In this document: positions 36,891-45,178 of the stretch, piece after piece
Numbering within the stretch: the first letter of the stretch is position 1
How the letters are laid out: every line of letters begins with the position of its first letter
Assembly (NCBI RefSeq): GCF_006376615.1
Contig: NZ_VEXQ01000004.1
Span: forward strand, 186,001-250,000
Length of the DNA: 64,000 nt
Direction of reading: 5' to 3'
DNA from: Buttiauxella sp. B2
Lineage (GTDB): Bacteria > Pseudomonadota > Gammaproteobacteria > Enterobacterales > Enterobacteriaceae
Notes under the pieces: generated by a model
Databases searched by the model: none
Seen by the model: only the letters and a program-made list of their open reading frames with translations
Told to the model about the DNA's origin: nothing
Position numbers and translations under genes: made by a program

Positions 36891-37205
36891 CGTCTGGACT
36901 CCACGATATCTTCTGTGGATGGGTAATATAAGTTTTTTATTTAACTTTTCTATTTTAACTCATTTATTAACAACAAGTTATTTTGGGTGGGGTAATCAAA
37001 ACTCTTACTCCAGGGACGTTGCACGCTGTATCGACCTTATGTTGCCGATTTTGTGATATTTTCCATCGTATTTTGTTATGGAAAATCGTGGATTAATGCG
37101 CGGTTGCTTATGTTTCATACCAGCATGATTCGCTGTAAGAGATATAGATCACAAAACTTATCGTTCAGATAATCATCATTCAGCAATAAATTTTACAAAA
37201 TTTGC

Positions 37206-37310
37206 ACAACCGATTACGGCTATAGGTTGTCTTTTAAGCAGTGAAATATTCTACCAACAAGGCCATAGCATAAATTTCCCTGCTGGGAATGACTCGGCAG
37301 GCTTTTTTTT
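37206..37310 (+). ncRNA. Candidate small RNA or attenuator upstream of dppA
   Basis: Two hairpins lie in the gene-free stretch 36895-37553. ACAACC pairs with GGTTGT (37206-37211, 37225-37230), and CCTGC-TG pairs with CG-GCAGG (37279-37285, 37295-37301) directly before eight T residues. The second has the form of an intrinsic terminator but follows no known gene. It could end a small RNA or an early dppA transcript. The 5' end is a guess; no convincing promoter was identified by eye. Confidence 0.4.
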
Positions 37311-37359
37311 CACTTTGTTCACTGATTCTCACCTCGGTTGTAAATCCCCCTTACCTATA

Positions 37360-37546
37360 TTGACGTTTTACTCATCTGTTGACAGATTGTAGGGCGTGAG
37401 GGGCAATTTATGGACAGTCCGCACTACCACACAGCCAGCCTGACGAATGGAATCCCTGGCCTCACCATCGCCTCCGGGCATACCGAACAGACCGCATTCA
37501 TATAACAAAGGTCTAACGGAACAAAACAACACATCTCACAATGGAG
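37360..37546 (+). promoter_or_regulatory. dppA promoter/leader with probable GcvB target
   Basis: TTGACG at 37360-37365 is a possible -35 element; the -10 is weak and the assignment tentative. In E. coli the dppA transcript starts about 165 bases before the gene, which fits. Just before the GGAG ribosome site, 37520-37541 is rich in CA repeats (ACAAAACAACACATCTCACA), the kind of sequence bound by the GU-rich part of the small RNA GcvB, a known repressor of dppA in E. coli and Salmonella. Confidence 0.6.
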
Positions 37547-37553
37547 CAGAAGA

Positions 37554-39161
37554 ATGAGTATTTCCTTGAAGAAGTCAGGGATGCTGAAATTTGGTCTGAG
37601 CCTGGTGGCTTTGACCGTAGCAGCGAGCGTTCAGGCAAAAACCTTGGTTTATTGTTCAGAAGGTTCCCCAGAAGGTTTTAACCCTCAGCTGTTCACCTCT
37701 GGTACAACGTACGACGCCAGCTCAGTGCCAATTTATAACCGCCTTGTCGAGTTCAAAACCGGTACCACTGAAATCATCCCTGGTTTGGCTGAGAAGTGGG
37801 AAGTCAGCGCTGACGGTAAAACCTATACCTTCCACCTTCGTTCAGGTGTGAAGTGGCAGGACAATAAAGATTTCAAACCAACACGCGACCTCAACGCTGA
37901 TGACGTAGTGTTCTCATTCGATCGTCAAAAAAACAAAGATAACCCGTACCACAAAGTTTCTGGCGGCAGCTACGAATACTTTGAAGGAATGGGCTTGTCT
38001 GATCTGATCACTGACATTAAGAAAGTGGACGACAACACCGTTCAATTCGTGTTGGCTCGCCCGGAATCTCCATTCCTTGCTGACCTTGCGATGGACTTCG
38101 CTTCCATTCTGTCGAAAGAATACGCAGACAACATGATGAAAGCCGGTACGCCGGAAAAAACTGACCTGAACCCAATCGGTACCGGTCCGTTCCAGCTGCT
38201 GCAATACCAGAAAGACTCACGCATTCTGTACAAAGCGTTCCCGGGCTACTGGGGCACCAAGCCACAGATCGACCGCCTGGTCTTCTCCATCACGCCTGAT
38301 GCCTCTGTGCGTTACGCCAAATTGCAGAAAAACGAGTGCCAGGTTATGCCGTATCCAAATCCGGCTGACATCGCTCGTATGAAGCAAGATAAGAGCATCA
38401 ACCTGATGGAACAGGCTGGCCTGAACGTGGGTTACCTGTCCTTCAACACCGAGAAGAAACCGTTTGATGACGTGAAAGTGCGTCAGGCGCTGACTTATGC
38501 GGTGAACAAAGAAGCGATCATCAAAGCGGTTTATCAGGGTGCTGGCACTGCGGCTAAAAACCTGATCCCACCAACCATGTGGGGCTACAACGATGACGTG
38601 AAGGATTACACCTACGATCCTGAGAAAGCGAAAGCGCTGCTGAAAGAATCAGGCCACGCAGACGGCTTCACCGTTGATCTGTGGGCAATGCCAGTACAAC
38701 GTCCGTACAACCCGAATGCTCGCCGCATGGCTGAGATGATTCAGGCTGACTGGGCGAAAGTCGGTGTGACCGCCAAAATCGTAACCTATGAGTGGGGCGA
38801 GTATCTGAAGCGCGCCAAAGCAGGCGAACACCAGGCTGTGATGATGGGCTGGACTGGCGACAATGGGGACCCGGATAACTTCTTCGCTACCCTGTTTAGT
38901 TGTGCGGCAGCAAAAGACGGTTCCAACTACTCTCGCTGGTGTTACAAACCGTTTGAAGACTTGATCCAACCTGCGCGCGCTACAGACGATCACAACAAAC
39001 GTATCGAACTGTACAAACAAGCTCAGGTAGTGATGCATGACCAGGCTCCGGCGCTGATCGTTGCTCACTCCACCGTTTATGAGCCAGTGCGCAAAGAAGT
39101 GAAAGGTTACGTGGTTGACCCATTGGGTAAACACCACTTTGAGAACGTGTCTGTCGAATAA
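37554..39161 (+). CDS. dppA: Dipeptide/heme ABC transporter substrate-binding protein DppA
   Basis: A 535-residue periplasmic protein, the same length as E. coli DppA, that delivers dipeptides (and in E. coli also heme with MppA) to DppBCDF. A signal peptide ends at SVQA before KTLVYCSEGSPEGFNPQ. Family 5 solute-binding features include LAEKWEVSADGKTYTFHLR and NPIGTGPFQL. It is first in dppABCDF and separated from dppB by 110 bases that include a hairpin, which helps explain higher levels of the binding protein. Confidence 0.97.
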   Translation: MSISLKKSGMLKFGLSLVALTVAASVQAKTLVYCSEGSPEGFNPQLFTSGTTYDASSVPIYNRLVEFKTGTTEIIPGLAEKWEVSADGKTYTFHLRSGVKWQDNKDFKPTRDLNADDVVFSFDRQKNKDNPYHKVSGGSYEYFEGMGLSDLITDIKKVDDNTVQFVLARPESPFLADLAMDFASILSKEYADNMMKAGTPEKTDLNPIGTGPFQLLQYQKDSRILYKAFPGYWGTKPQIDRLVFSITPDASVRYAKLQKNECQVMPYPNPADIARMKQDKSINLMEQAGLNVGYLSFNTEKKPFDDVKVRQALTYAVNKEAIIKAVYQGAGTAAKNLIPPTMWGYNDDVKDYTYDPEKAKALLKESGHADGFTVDLWAMPVQRPYNPNARRMAEMIQADWAKVGVTAKIVTYEWGEYLKRAKAGEHQAVMMGWTGDNGDPDNFFATLFSCAAAKDGSNYSRWCYKPFEDLIQPARATDDHNKRIELYKQAQVVMHDQAPALIVAHSTVYEPVRKEVKGYVVDPLGKHHFENVSVE

Positions 39162-39181
39162 TAAAAGTAGCGTGCTTTATT

Positions 39182-39204
39182 CCCTCTCCTCAATGAGGAG
39201 AGGG
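39182..39204 (+). repeat. CCCTCTCC-type hairpin between dppA and dppB
   Basis: CCCTCTCCTC (39182-39191) and GAGGAGAGGG (39195-39204) form a perfect 10-bp stem with loop AAT. It is a member of the dispersed family in this window and may protect the dppA mRNA end and lower read-through into dppB. Confidence 0.75.
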
Positions 39205-39271
39205 TGAAAGATTTGTGAGCAATACAGACTGAAGGCTGCGAGGCTTTCAGTCACTACAGAGAATCCGGGTT

Positions 39272-40291
39272 ATGTTGCAGTTCATCCTCCGACGTCTGGG
39301 ATTAGTTATCCCCACGTTTATCGGTATTACCCTTCTTACCTTCGCTTTCGTCCATATGATCCCCGGTGACCCGGTGATGATTATGGTTGGCGAGCGGGGT
39401 ATCTCTCCTGAACGTCATGCTCAGTTGTTGGCTGAGCTTGGCCTCGACAAACCGTTATGGCAGCAATACGTCCATTATGTATGGGGTGTGATGCATGGCG
39501 ACCTGGGCATTTCGTTAAAAAGCCGTCTCCCTGTGTGGGACGAGTTCGTACCGCGCTTTAAAGCGACCATGGAACTCGGTGTCTGCGCAATGATGTTTGC
39601 CGTTGCCGTGGGTATTCCGGTTGGCGTTTTGGCCGCTGTTAAACGCGGTTCTATATTTGACCATACCGCTGTGGGCATCGCGCTGACAGGCTATTCAATG
39701 CCTATTTTCTGGTGGGGTATGATGCTAATCATGCTGGTTTCCGTCTACTGGAACCTCACCCCTGTTTCGGGGCGCATCAGCGATACAGTATTCCTCGATG
39801 ACACCTTACCGCTCACCGGCTTCATGCTGATAGACACTGCTATTTGGGGCGAGCCGGGCGACTTCATTGATGCCGTGGCGCATATGGTGTTGCCAGCCGT
39901 GGTGCTCGGCACCATTCCGTTGGCGGTCATCGTGCGTATGACCCGCTCAGCAATGCTTGAAGTGCTCGGTGAAGATTATATCCGTACCGCTCGCGCCAAG
40001 GGCCTGACCCGTATGCGCGTTATCGTGGTTCACGCCTTGCGTAACGCTATGCTGCCGGTTGTCACCGTTATCGGTTTGCAGGTCGGTACTTTACTGGCAG
40101 GTGCCATCCTGACAGAAACTATCTTCTCCTGGCCGGGTCTTGGCCGCTGGTTGATTGATGCATTGCAACGTCGTGACTACCCGGTAGTACAGGGCGGCGT
40201 ATTGTTGGTGGCGACGATGATTATCCTCGTTAACCTGATAGTCGACTTACTGTACGGCGTGGTGAACCCGCGTATACGCCATAAGAAATAA
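39272..40291 (+). CDS. dppB: Dipeptide ABC transporter permease DppB
   Basis: A 339-residue inner-membrane permease, equal in length to E. coli DppB. The N-terminus MLQFILRRLGLVIPTFIGIT and six membrane segments are typical. The cytoplasmic loop EDYIRTARAKGLTRMRVIVV is the EAA motif that contacts the ATPases DppD and DppF. It follows dppA and precedes dppC by nine bases. Confidence 0.97.
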   Translation: MLQFILRRLGLVIPTFIGITLLTFAFVHMIPGDPVMIMVGERGISPERHAQLLAELGLDKPLWQQYVHYVWGVMHGDLGISLKSRLPVWDEFVPRFKATMELGVCAMMFAVAVGIPVGVLAAVKRGSIFDHTAVGIALTGYSMPIFWWGMMLIMLVSVYWNLTPVSGRISDTVFLDDTLPLTGFMLIDTAIWGEPGDFIDAVAHMVLPAVVLGTIPLAVIVRMTRSAMLEVLGEDYIRTARAKGLTRMRVIVVHALRNAMLPVVTVIGLQVGTLLAGAILTETIFSWPGLGRWLIDALQRRDYPVVQGGVLLVATMIILVNLIVDLLYGVVNPRIRHKK

Positions 40292-40300
40292 GGGCTTATC

Positions 40301-41203
40301 ATGACGCAAGTAACTGAAAATAAAGTAGTGATGGCGCCAGTTCCAATGACGCCGTTCCAGGAATTCTGGCACTACTTCAAACGTAATAAAGGGGCGGTAG
40401 TTGGCCTGGTGTATGTCACCGCCATGGTTCTTATCGCAATATTTGCCAACGTACTGGCTCCTCACGGCCCGGCAGAACAGTTCCGCGACTCGTTGCTGAA
40501 CCCACCGGTCTGGCAGGAAGGCGGTAGCTGGCAGTTCCTGCTCGGTACTGATGACGTAGGCCGCGATATTATGGCTCGCCTGATGTACGGTGCGCGCCTG
40601 TCGCTGCTGGTTGGCTGCCTGGTAGTTGTATTGTCGCTGATTATGGGCGTGGTACTCGGCCTGGTCGCGGGCTACTTCGGTGGCCTTATCGACAATATCA
40701 TCATGCGAATCGTTGACATCATGCTAGCGCTACCAAGCCTGTTGTTGGCTTTAGTGCTGGTGGCGGTATTCGGCCCGTCGATAGTTAACGCCTCGCTCGC
40801 TTTGACCTTCGTTGCGCTGCCGCATTATGTGCGACTGACGCGCGGTGCGGTGCTGGTGGAAGTGAACCGCGACTATGTAACCGCCTCGCGCGTTGCGGGT
40901 GCGAGTTCGATGCGCCAGATGTTCATCAACATTTTACCAAATTGCCTGGCACCGCTTATCGTGCAGGCTTCTCTTGGCTTCTCTAACGCCATTCTCGATA
41001 TGGCCGCCCTCGGCTTCCTCGGCATGGGTGCGCAACCGCCAACACCAGAGTGGGGCACTATGCTCGCCGACGTGTTGCAGTTCGCACAAAGTGCCTGGTG
41101 GGTTGTCACCTTCCCGGGTGTCGCAATCCTGCTGACGGTGCTGGCATTTAACCTGATGGGTGACGGGCTGCGTGACGCGCTCGATCCTAAACTCAAGCAG
41201 TAG
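40301..41203 (+). CDS. dppC: Dipeptide ABC transporter permease DppC
   Basis: A 300-residue inner-membrane permease, the partner of DppB. It has an N-terminal cytoplasmic segment, a membrane helix ([19 protein letters not shown]) and five more helices. The EAA loop is [20 protein letters not shown]. Eleven bases separate it from dppD. Confidence 0.97.
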   Translation: MTQVTENKVVMAPVPMTPFQEFWHYFKRNKGAVVGLVYVTAMVLIAIFANVLAPHGPAEQFRDSLLNPPVWQEGGSWQFLLGTDDVGRDIMARLMYGARLSLLVGCLVVVLSLIMGVVLGLVAGYFGGLIDNIIMRIVDIMLALPSLLLALVLVAVFGPSIVNASLALTFVALPHYVRLTRGAVLVEVNRDYVTASRVAGASSMRQMFINILPNCLAPLIVQASLGFSNAILDMAALGFLGMGAQPPTPEWGTMLADVLQFAQSAWWVVTFPGVAILLTVLAFNLMGDGLRDALDPKLKQ

Positions 41204-41214
41204 AGAGGCACGAG

Positions 41215-42198
41215 ATGGCGTTATTGAATGTAGATAAATTATCGGTGCATTTCGGCGACGAAAAGGCATCATTCCGTGCCGTAGACCGTATTAGTTACAG
41301 CGTAAATCAAGGTGAAGTTGTTGGTATCGTAGGGGAATCAGGTTCCGGTAAATCGGTTAGCTCGCTGGCAATAATGGGACTGATTGATTACCCAGGCCGC
41401 GTAATGGCAGAAAAACTCGAGTTTAACGGCCAGGATCTCCAGAAAATTTCTGAGAAAGAACGTCGTAACCTGGTTGGTGCTGAAGTGGCAATGATCTTCC
41501 AGGACCCGATGACCAGCCTCAACCCATGCTACACCGTGGGTTTCCAGATTATGGAAGCCATCAAGGTGCATCAGGGCGGCAACAAGAAAACTCGTGTCCA
41601 GCGTGCAATCGACCTGCTGAACCTGGTGGGCATTCCCGATGCAGCTTCGCGTCTGGACGTTTATCCGCATCAGCTTTCCGGCGGTATGAGCCAGCGTGTG
41701 ATGATCGCAATGGCGATTGCCTGTCGTCCTAAGCTACTGATTGCCGATGAACCGACCACCGCACTGGATGTGACCATCCAGGCGCAAATCATTGAGCTGT
41801 TACTGGAACTTCAGCAAAAAGAGAACATGGCGCTGATTCTTATCACCCATGACCTTGCATTGGTTGCCGAAGCGGCACACAAAATCATCGTGATGTACGC
41901 AGGGCAAGTGGTAGAAACGGGTAACTCGCACGACATTTTCCGTGCTCCGCGCCACCCATACACCCAGGCACTGCTACGTGCATTGCCTGAGTTTGCGCAG
42001 GATAAAGCGCGACTGGCCTCATTGCCTGGTGTGGTGCCGGGTAAGTACGACCGCCCGACCGGCTGCTTACTCAACCCGCGCTGCCCGTATGCGACAGACA
42101 AATGCCGCAGCGAAGAACCAGAACTGAACATGGTGGATAACGGACGTCAGTCCAAATGCCACTTCCCGCTCGATGATGCCGGGAGGCCAACGCTATGA
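41215..42198 (+). CDS. dppD: Dipeptide ABC transporter ATPase DppD
   Basis: A 327-residue ATP-binding subunit. Walker A is GESGSGKS, the signature is LSGGMSQRV, Walker B is LLIADEPT, and the switch histidine is in LITHDLALV. The C-terminus contains the oligopeptide-transporter cysteine cluster [15 protein letters not shown], which may hold an iron-sulfur cluster. It overlaps dppF by four bases. Confidence 0.97.
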   Translation: MALLNVDKLSVHFGDEKASFRAVDRISYSVNQGEVVGIVGESGSGKSVSSLAIMGLIDYPGRVMAEKLEFNGQDLQKISEKERRNLVGAEVAMIFQDPMTSLNPCYTVGFQIMEAIKVHQGGNKKTRVQRAIDLLNLVGIPDAASRLDVYPHQLSGGMSQRVMIAMAIACRPKLLIADEPTTALDVTIQAQIIELLLELQQKENMALILITHDLALVAEAAHKIIVMYAGQVVETGNSHDIFRAPRHPYTQALLRALPEFAQDKARLASLPGVVPGKYDRPTGCLLNPRCPYATDKCRSEEPELNMVDNGRQSKCHFPLDDAGRPTL

Positions 42199-43199
42199 GT
42201 ACCGATAAGGCCACTGCGCAACCTCTGTTGCAGGCCATCGACCTGAAAAAACACTACCCGGTGAAGAAAGGCTTTTTCGGCCAGGAACGCCTGGTGAAAG
42301 CACTGGATGGGGTTTCATTTGACCTTGAGCGCGGTAAAACGTTGGCGGTGGTAGGCGAATCCGGTTGTGGTAAATCCACACTGGGCCGTTTGCTGACGAT
42401 GATCGAAATCCCAACGGGTGGGGAGCTTTACTACCAGGGACAGGATCTGCTCAAGCCTGATGAAACATCGGAAAAACTGCGTCGCCAGAAAATCCAAATA
42501 GTCTTCCAGAACCCGTACGGCTCCTTAAATCCACGTAAGAAAGTGGGGCAAATTCTTGAAGAGCCACTGCAAATCAATACCAACCTAAGCAAAGCTGAAC
42601 GTCGTGAAAAATCTCTGGCGATGATGGCGAAAGTTGGCCTGAAAACCGAACATTATGACCGCTATCCGCACATGTTTTCTGGCGGCCAGCGTCAGCGTAT
42701 TGCTATCGCTCGTGGTCTGATGCTAGACCCAGATGTGGTGATCGCCGATGAGCCGGTTTCGGCACTCGACGTTTCTGTACGTGCGCAAGTACTGAACCTG
42801 ATGATGGATTTGCAGCAGGAAATGGGGCTATCGTACGTGTTCATTTCCCATGATTTATCCGTGGTAGAACACATTGCCGACGAAGTGATGGTGATGTATT
42901 TGGGCCGCTGTGTTGAGAAGGGCACGAAAGACCAGATCTTCTCTAACCCGCGCCACCCGTATACTCAGGCGTTGCTTTCAGCAACACCTCGTCTGAACCC
43001 GGATGAGCGCCGCGAGCGTATTAAGCTGACAGGCGAACTGCCAAGTCCACTCAATCCGCCTCCGGGCTGTGCGTTTAACGCGCGTTGCCGCCGCCGTTTC
43101 GGGCCATGTACCCAGTTGCAACCGCAGCTGAAAGAGTACGGTGGTCAACTGGTGGCGTGTTTCGCTGTTGACCAGGATGAGAACGTAGAAATTCGGTAG
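42195..43199 (+). CDS. dppF: Dipeptide ABC transporter ATPase DppF
   Basis: A 334-residue second ATPase of the transporter, pairing with DppD. Motifs are [12 protein letters not shown] (Walker A), [15 protein letters not shown] (signature), [14 protein letters not shown] (Walker B) and [11 protein letters not shown]. The C-terminal [15 protein letters not shown] is the family cysteine cluster. Its start overlaps the dppD stop (ATGA). It ends the operon. Confidence 0.97.
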   Translation: MSTDKATAQPLLQAIDLKKHYPVKKGFFGQERLVKALDGVSFDLERGKTLAVVGESGCGKSTLGRLLTMIEIPTGGELYYQGQDLLKPDETSEKLRRQKIQIVFQNPYGSLNPRKKVGQILEEPLQINTNLSKAERREKSLAMMAKVGLKTEHYDRYPHMFSGGQRQRIAIARGLMLDPDVVIADEPVSALDVSVRAQVLNLMMDLQQEMGLSYVFISHDLSVVEHIADEVMVMYLGRCVEKGTKDQIFSNPRHPYTQALLSATPRLNPDERRERIKLTGELPSPLNPPPGCAFNARCRRRFGPCTQLQPQLKEYGGQLVACFAVDQDENVEIR

Positions 43200-43207
43200 T
43201 TCAAAGC

Positions 43208-43241
43208 GCCCTTATCTTCTTCCAGGGGAGGAGATAAGGGC
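43208..43241 (+). terminator. Hairpin downstream of dppF
   Basis: GCCCTTATCT (43208-43217) and AGATAAGGGC (43232-43241) form a perfect 10-bp stem. There is no T run, so it may be a stabilising 3' hairpin rather than a classical terminator. Confidence 0.55.
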
Positions 43242-43541
43242 TATCCATGTTTATCTTGTCATTTCGCGCACGTCTACCTGTCACTATAATTCACACTTAA
43301 ATTACCCACATACAATACCTGTATATATATCAAGGATACCTTTATTAAATCGACGTTACTTATTTCCCCGTACTGTCCATTGTGATATTCACTCCTTGGT
43401 TTAATTGTTAATTTCTCAGGCGAAATATCAAGAGCCAATAAATACTTATTATGAGTGTGTCATCACAAAAAAAGTCTGCTACCTTTAATGAATTAGTATT
43501 AAATAGCGCTTAATCACAAACCAAATCGTCTTCATGCTTAG

Positions 43542-43590
43542 ATAGGCATAAATAAGAAAAAAAGATGGAGGTAGAACCTCTGGTGCCTAT
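43542..43590 (+). promoter_or_regulatory. Structured leader element upstream of the bcs operon
   Basis: Within the AT-rich 575-base gap 43200-43774, ATAGGCA (43542-43548) pairs with TGCCTAT (43584-43590) and encloses GAGGT-AGA-ACCTC (43568-43580). This nested stem lies about 185-235 bases before the first bcs gene and is probably in its 5' leader. It does not look like a known c-di-GMP riboswitch. Nothing else coding was seen in the gap. Confidence 0.45.
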
Positions 43591-43786
43591 ATATTGGCTT
43601 GAAATCCAGCACATTTTCCCGAAAAAAATAATAAAACACGGGATAATTACTCATCGCAATTAATAACGTTCCATGATGTCAATAATCCAAAATAATGATC
43701 AGCTAAACCTTTCTAATAGTATTGGTATATGTTTTAAGTGTATTCATGCATTCAATTTAAATGTCTTATAAATCATGAGTATTGTA

Positions 43787-44365
43787 ATGAAAAACTATGA
43801 TGATTTGCAGCGCTTCAAGGATAAGACGCGCACAGGCGCTATCGAATTCAAGGATATGTCGGCGCAAAATCAGCAGTCAAATGCGAGTAACTGGGCGATC
43901 ATCAAACAGTTAATGAATACTGATGGCGAGGAATCTGTGTTTTCTCAGGCTGGAAGTATTTCAGTGCCAGCGCCACAGGCCGCTAAAGCTGATGAGTTTG
44001 ATACCAGCCACTTCAAGCCGCTGGTCGCACAGCCGATTAATAACGCTGTGTCACAAGGTTCCATTCTGGATAGCCTTAGCAGCGCAATGCCGCAAGCCAG
44101 AACCGAGGTTTTCCAGCCCGAGCAAAATAAATCCACAGCAGCGACGTTGTTTGAGCAACTTGCACCGCTAACTGCGGCGGCAGAACCCATTAAAGAAGTC
44201 GTGAAACCTGCTGCAATTGCAGCGCCGCAGGCACCTGCACCGGTAACTGCTGAGCCCGTGCGTTTTGACAAACTGTTCGCAGCCAAAGGGAATACGGTGC
44301 GGAGTCATCCCGCCAAAGACTTGCCGCTGCAACCGTTGCTGGAGATGATTGCATCATGCCGTTAG
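43787..44365 (+). CDS. bcsO: Cellulose biosynthesis protein BcsO
   Basis: About 192 residues, with low complexity in the middle (Ala-, Pro- and Gln-rich), starting MKNYDDLQRFKDKTRTGAIE. It matches BcsO, a protein of unknown function that is found with bcsD-containing cellulose operons of enterobacteria. The conserved parts are the two ends; the C-terminus has RFDKLFAAKGNTVRSHPAKD and PLQPLLEMIASCR. A weak TGAG lies seven bases before the ATG at 43787; the ATG at 43775 is an alternative. It overlaps bcsQ by ten bases, which supports a joint role in cellulose synthase assembly. Confidence 0.82.
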   Translation: MKNYDDLQRFKDKTRTGAIEFKDMSAQNQQSNASNWAIIKQLMNTDGEESVFSQAGSISVPAPQAAKADEFDTSHFKPLVAQPINNAVSQGSILDSLSSAMPQARTEVFQPEQNKSTAATLFEQLAPLTAAAEPIKEVVKPAAIAAPQAPAPVTAEPVRFDKLFAAKGNTVRSHPAKDLPLQPLLEMIASCR

Positions 44366-45159
44366 TGTGTGTTTGCTCGCCAAAAGGCGGAGTTGGGAAA
44401 ACCACGGTTACCGCCAATCTGGCGTATGCGTTGGCTCGTGCTGGCAGCAAAGTGCTGGCGATCGATTTTGATGTGCAAAATGCGCTGCGTCTGCATTTTG
44501 GCGTTCCGTTGTCTGATGGTCGCGGTTATGTGGCAAAAGCCATTGAATCCGCGGACTGGAGCCAGTCGGTTTTGACCGCCGGTAGCAATATGTTTGTGCT
44601 GCCGTATGGCGATGTCACCGAAGAGCAGCGACTTGAGTTTGAGCAGCGTTTGACGAACGACAGTCATTTCCTGATGCGTGGATTAAGTACGTTACTGAAT
44701 TATCCCGGGCTTATTATCATCGCCGATTTTCCTCCAGGGCCAAACCCTGCGCTTAAAGCGGTTTCACGCCTGGCTGATTTGCATTTGGTGACTATGCTGG
44801 CGGATACCGCTTCGCTTTCGCTGTTGCCACATATTGAAAACCATCGCCTGATTGGCGAGCCGCTAAACAATAAAGCGGGATATTATTTTGTTCTCAACCA
44901 AAGCGATAATCGCCGTCATATTAGCCGCGACGTTACGGCGTTTATGCAGCAACGTCTTGGTGATCGTCTACTCGGCATTATTAACCGCGATGAAAGTGTG
45001 GCTGAAGCCAACGCCTCTCAGCAATCAATATTCGATTTCAGCCCAGCGTCCGCTGCCGCTTTTGATATTGAGCTTATTAGCAAGCGAGTTGCGGCTCTTC
45101 TCGACATAAAAGTGGGTGATGGTGCGGTACATACTGCCTTGAGAACTTCAAATTTCTGA
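44356..45159 (+). CDS. bcsQ: ParA-like ATPase BcsQ
   Basis: A 267-residue MinD/ParA-type ATPase. The deviant Walker A is KGGVGKTT (residues 10-17), followed by VLAIDFDVQNALRLHFG and the Walker B-like LIIIADFPPGPNP. In E. coli BcsQ places the cellulose machinery at a cell pole and is needed for cellulose production. It sits between bcsO and bcsA, the usual position. Translation is probably coupled to bcsO. Confidence 0.93.
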   Translation: MPLVCVCSPKGGVGKTTVTANLAYALARAGSKVLAIDFDVQNALRLHFGVPLSDGRGYVAKAIESADWSQSVLTAGSNMFVLPYGDVTEEQRLEFEQRLTNDSHFLMRGLSTLLNYPGLIIIADFPPGPNPALKAVSRLADLHLVTMLADTASLSLLPHIENHRLIGEPLNNKAGYYFVLNQSDNRRHISRDVTAFMQQRLGDRLLGIINRDESVAEANASQQSIFDFSPASAAAFDIELISKRVAALLDIKVGDGAVHTALRTSNF

Positions 45160-45178
45160 CAATCAGCCAGGATGTCCT

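Noticed and set aside
43200-43774. c-di-GMP riboswitch in the bcs leader
   Set aside because: The conserved GEMM features (tetraloop-receptor hairpins and purine-rich core) are not seen; only a nested stem remains.
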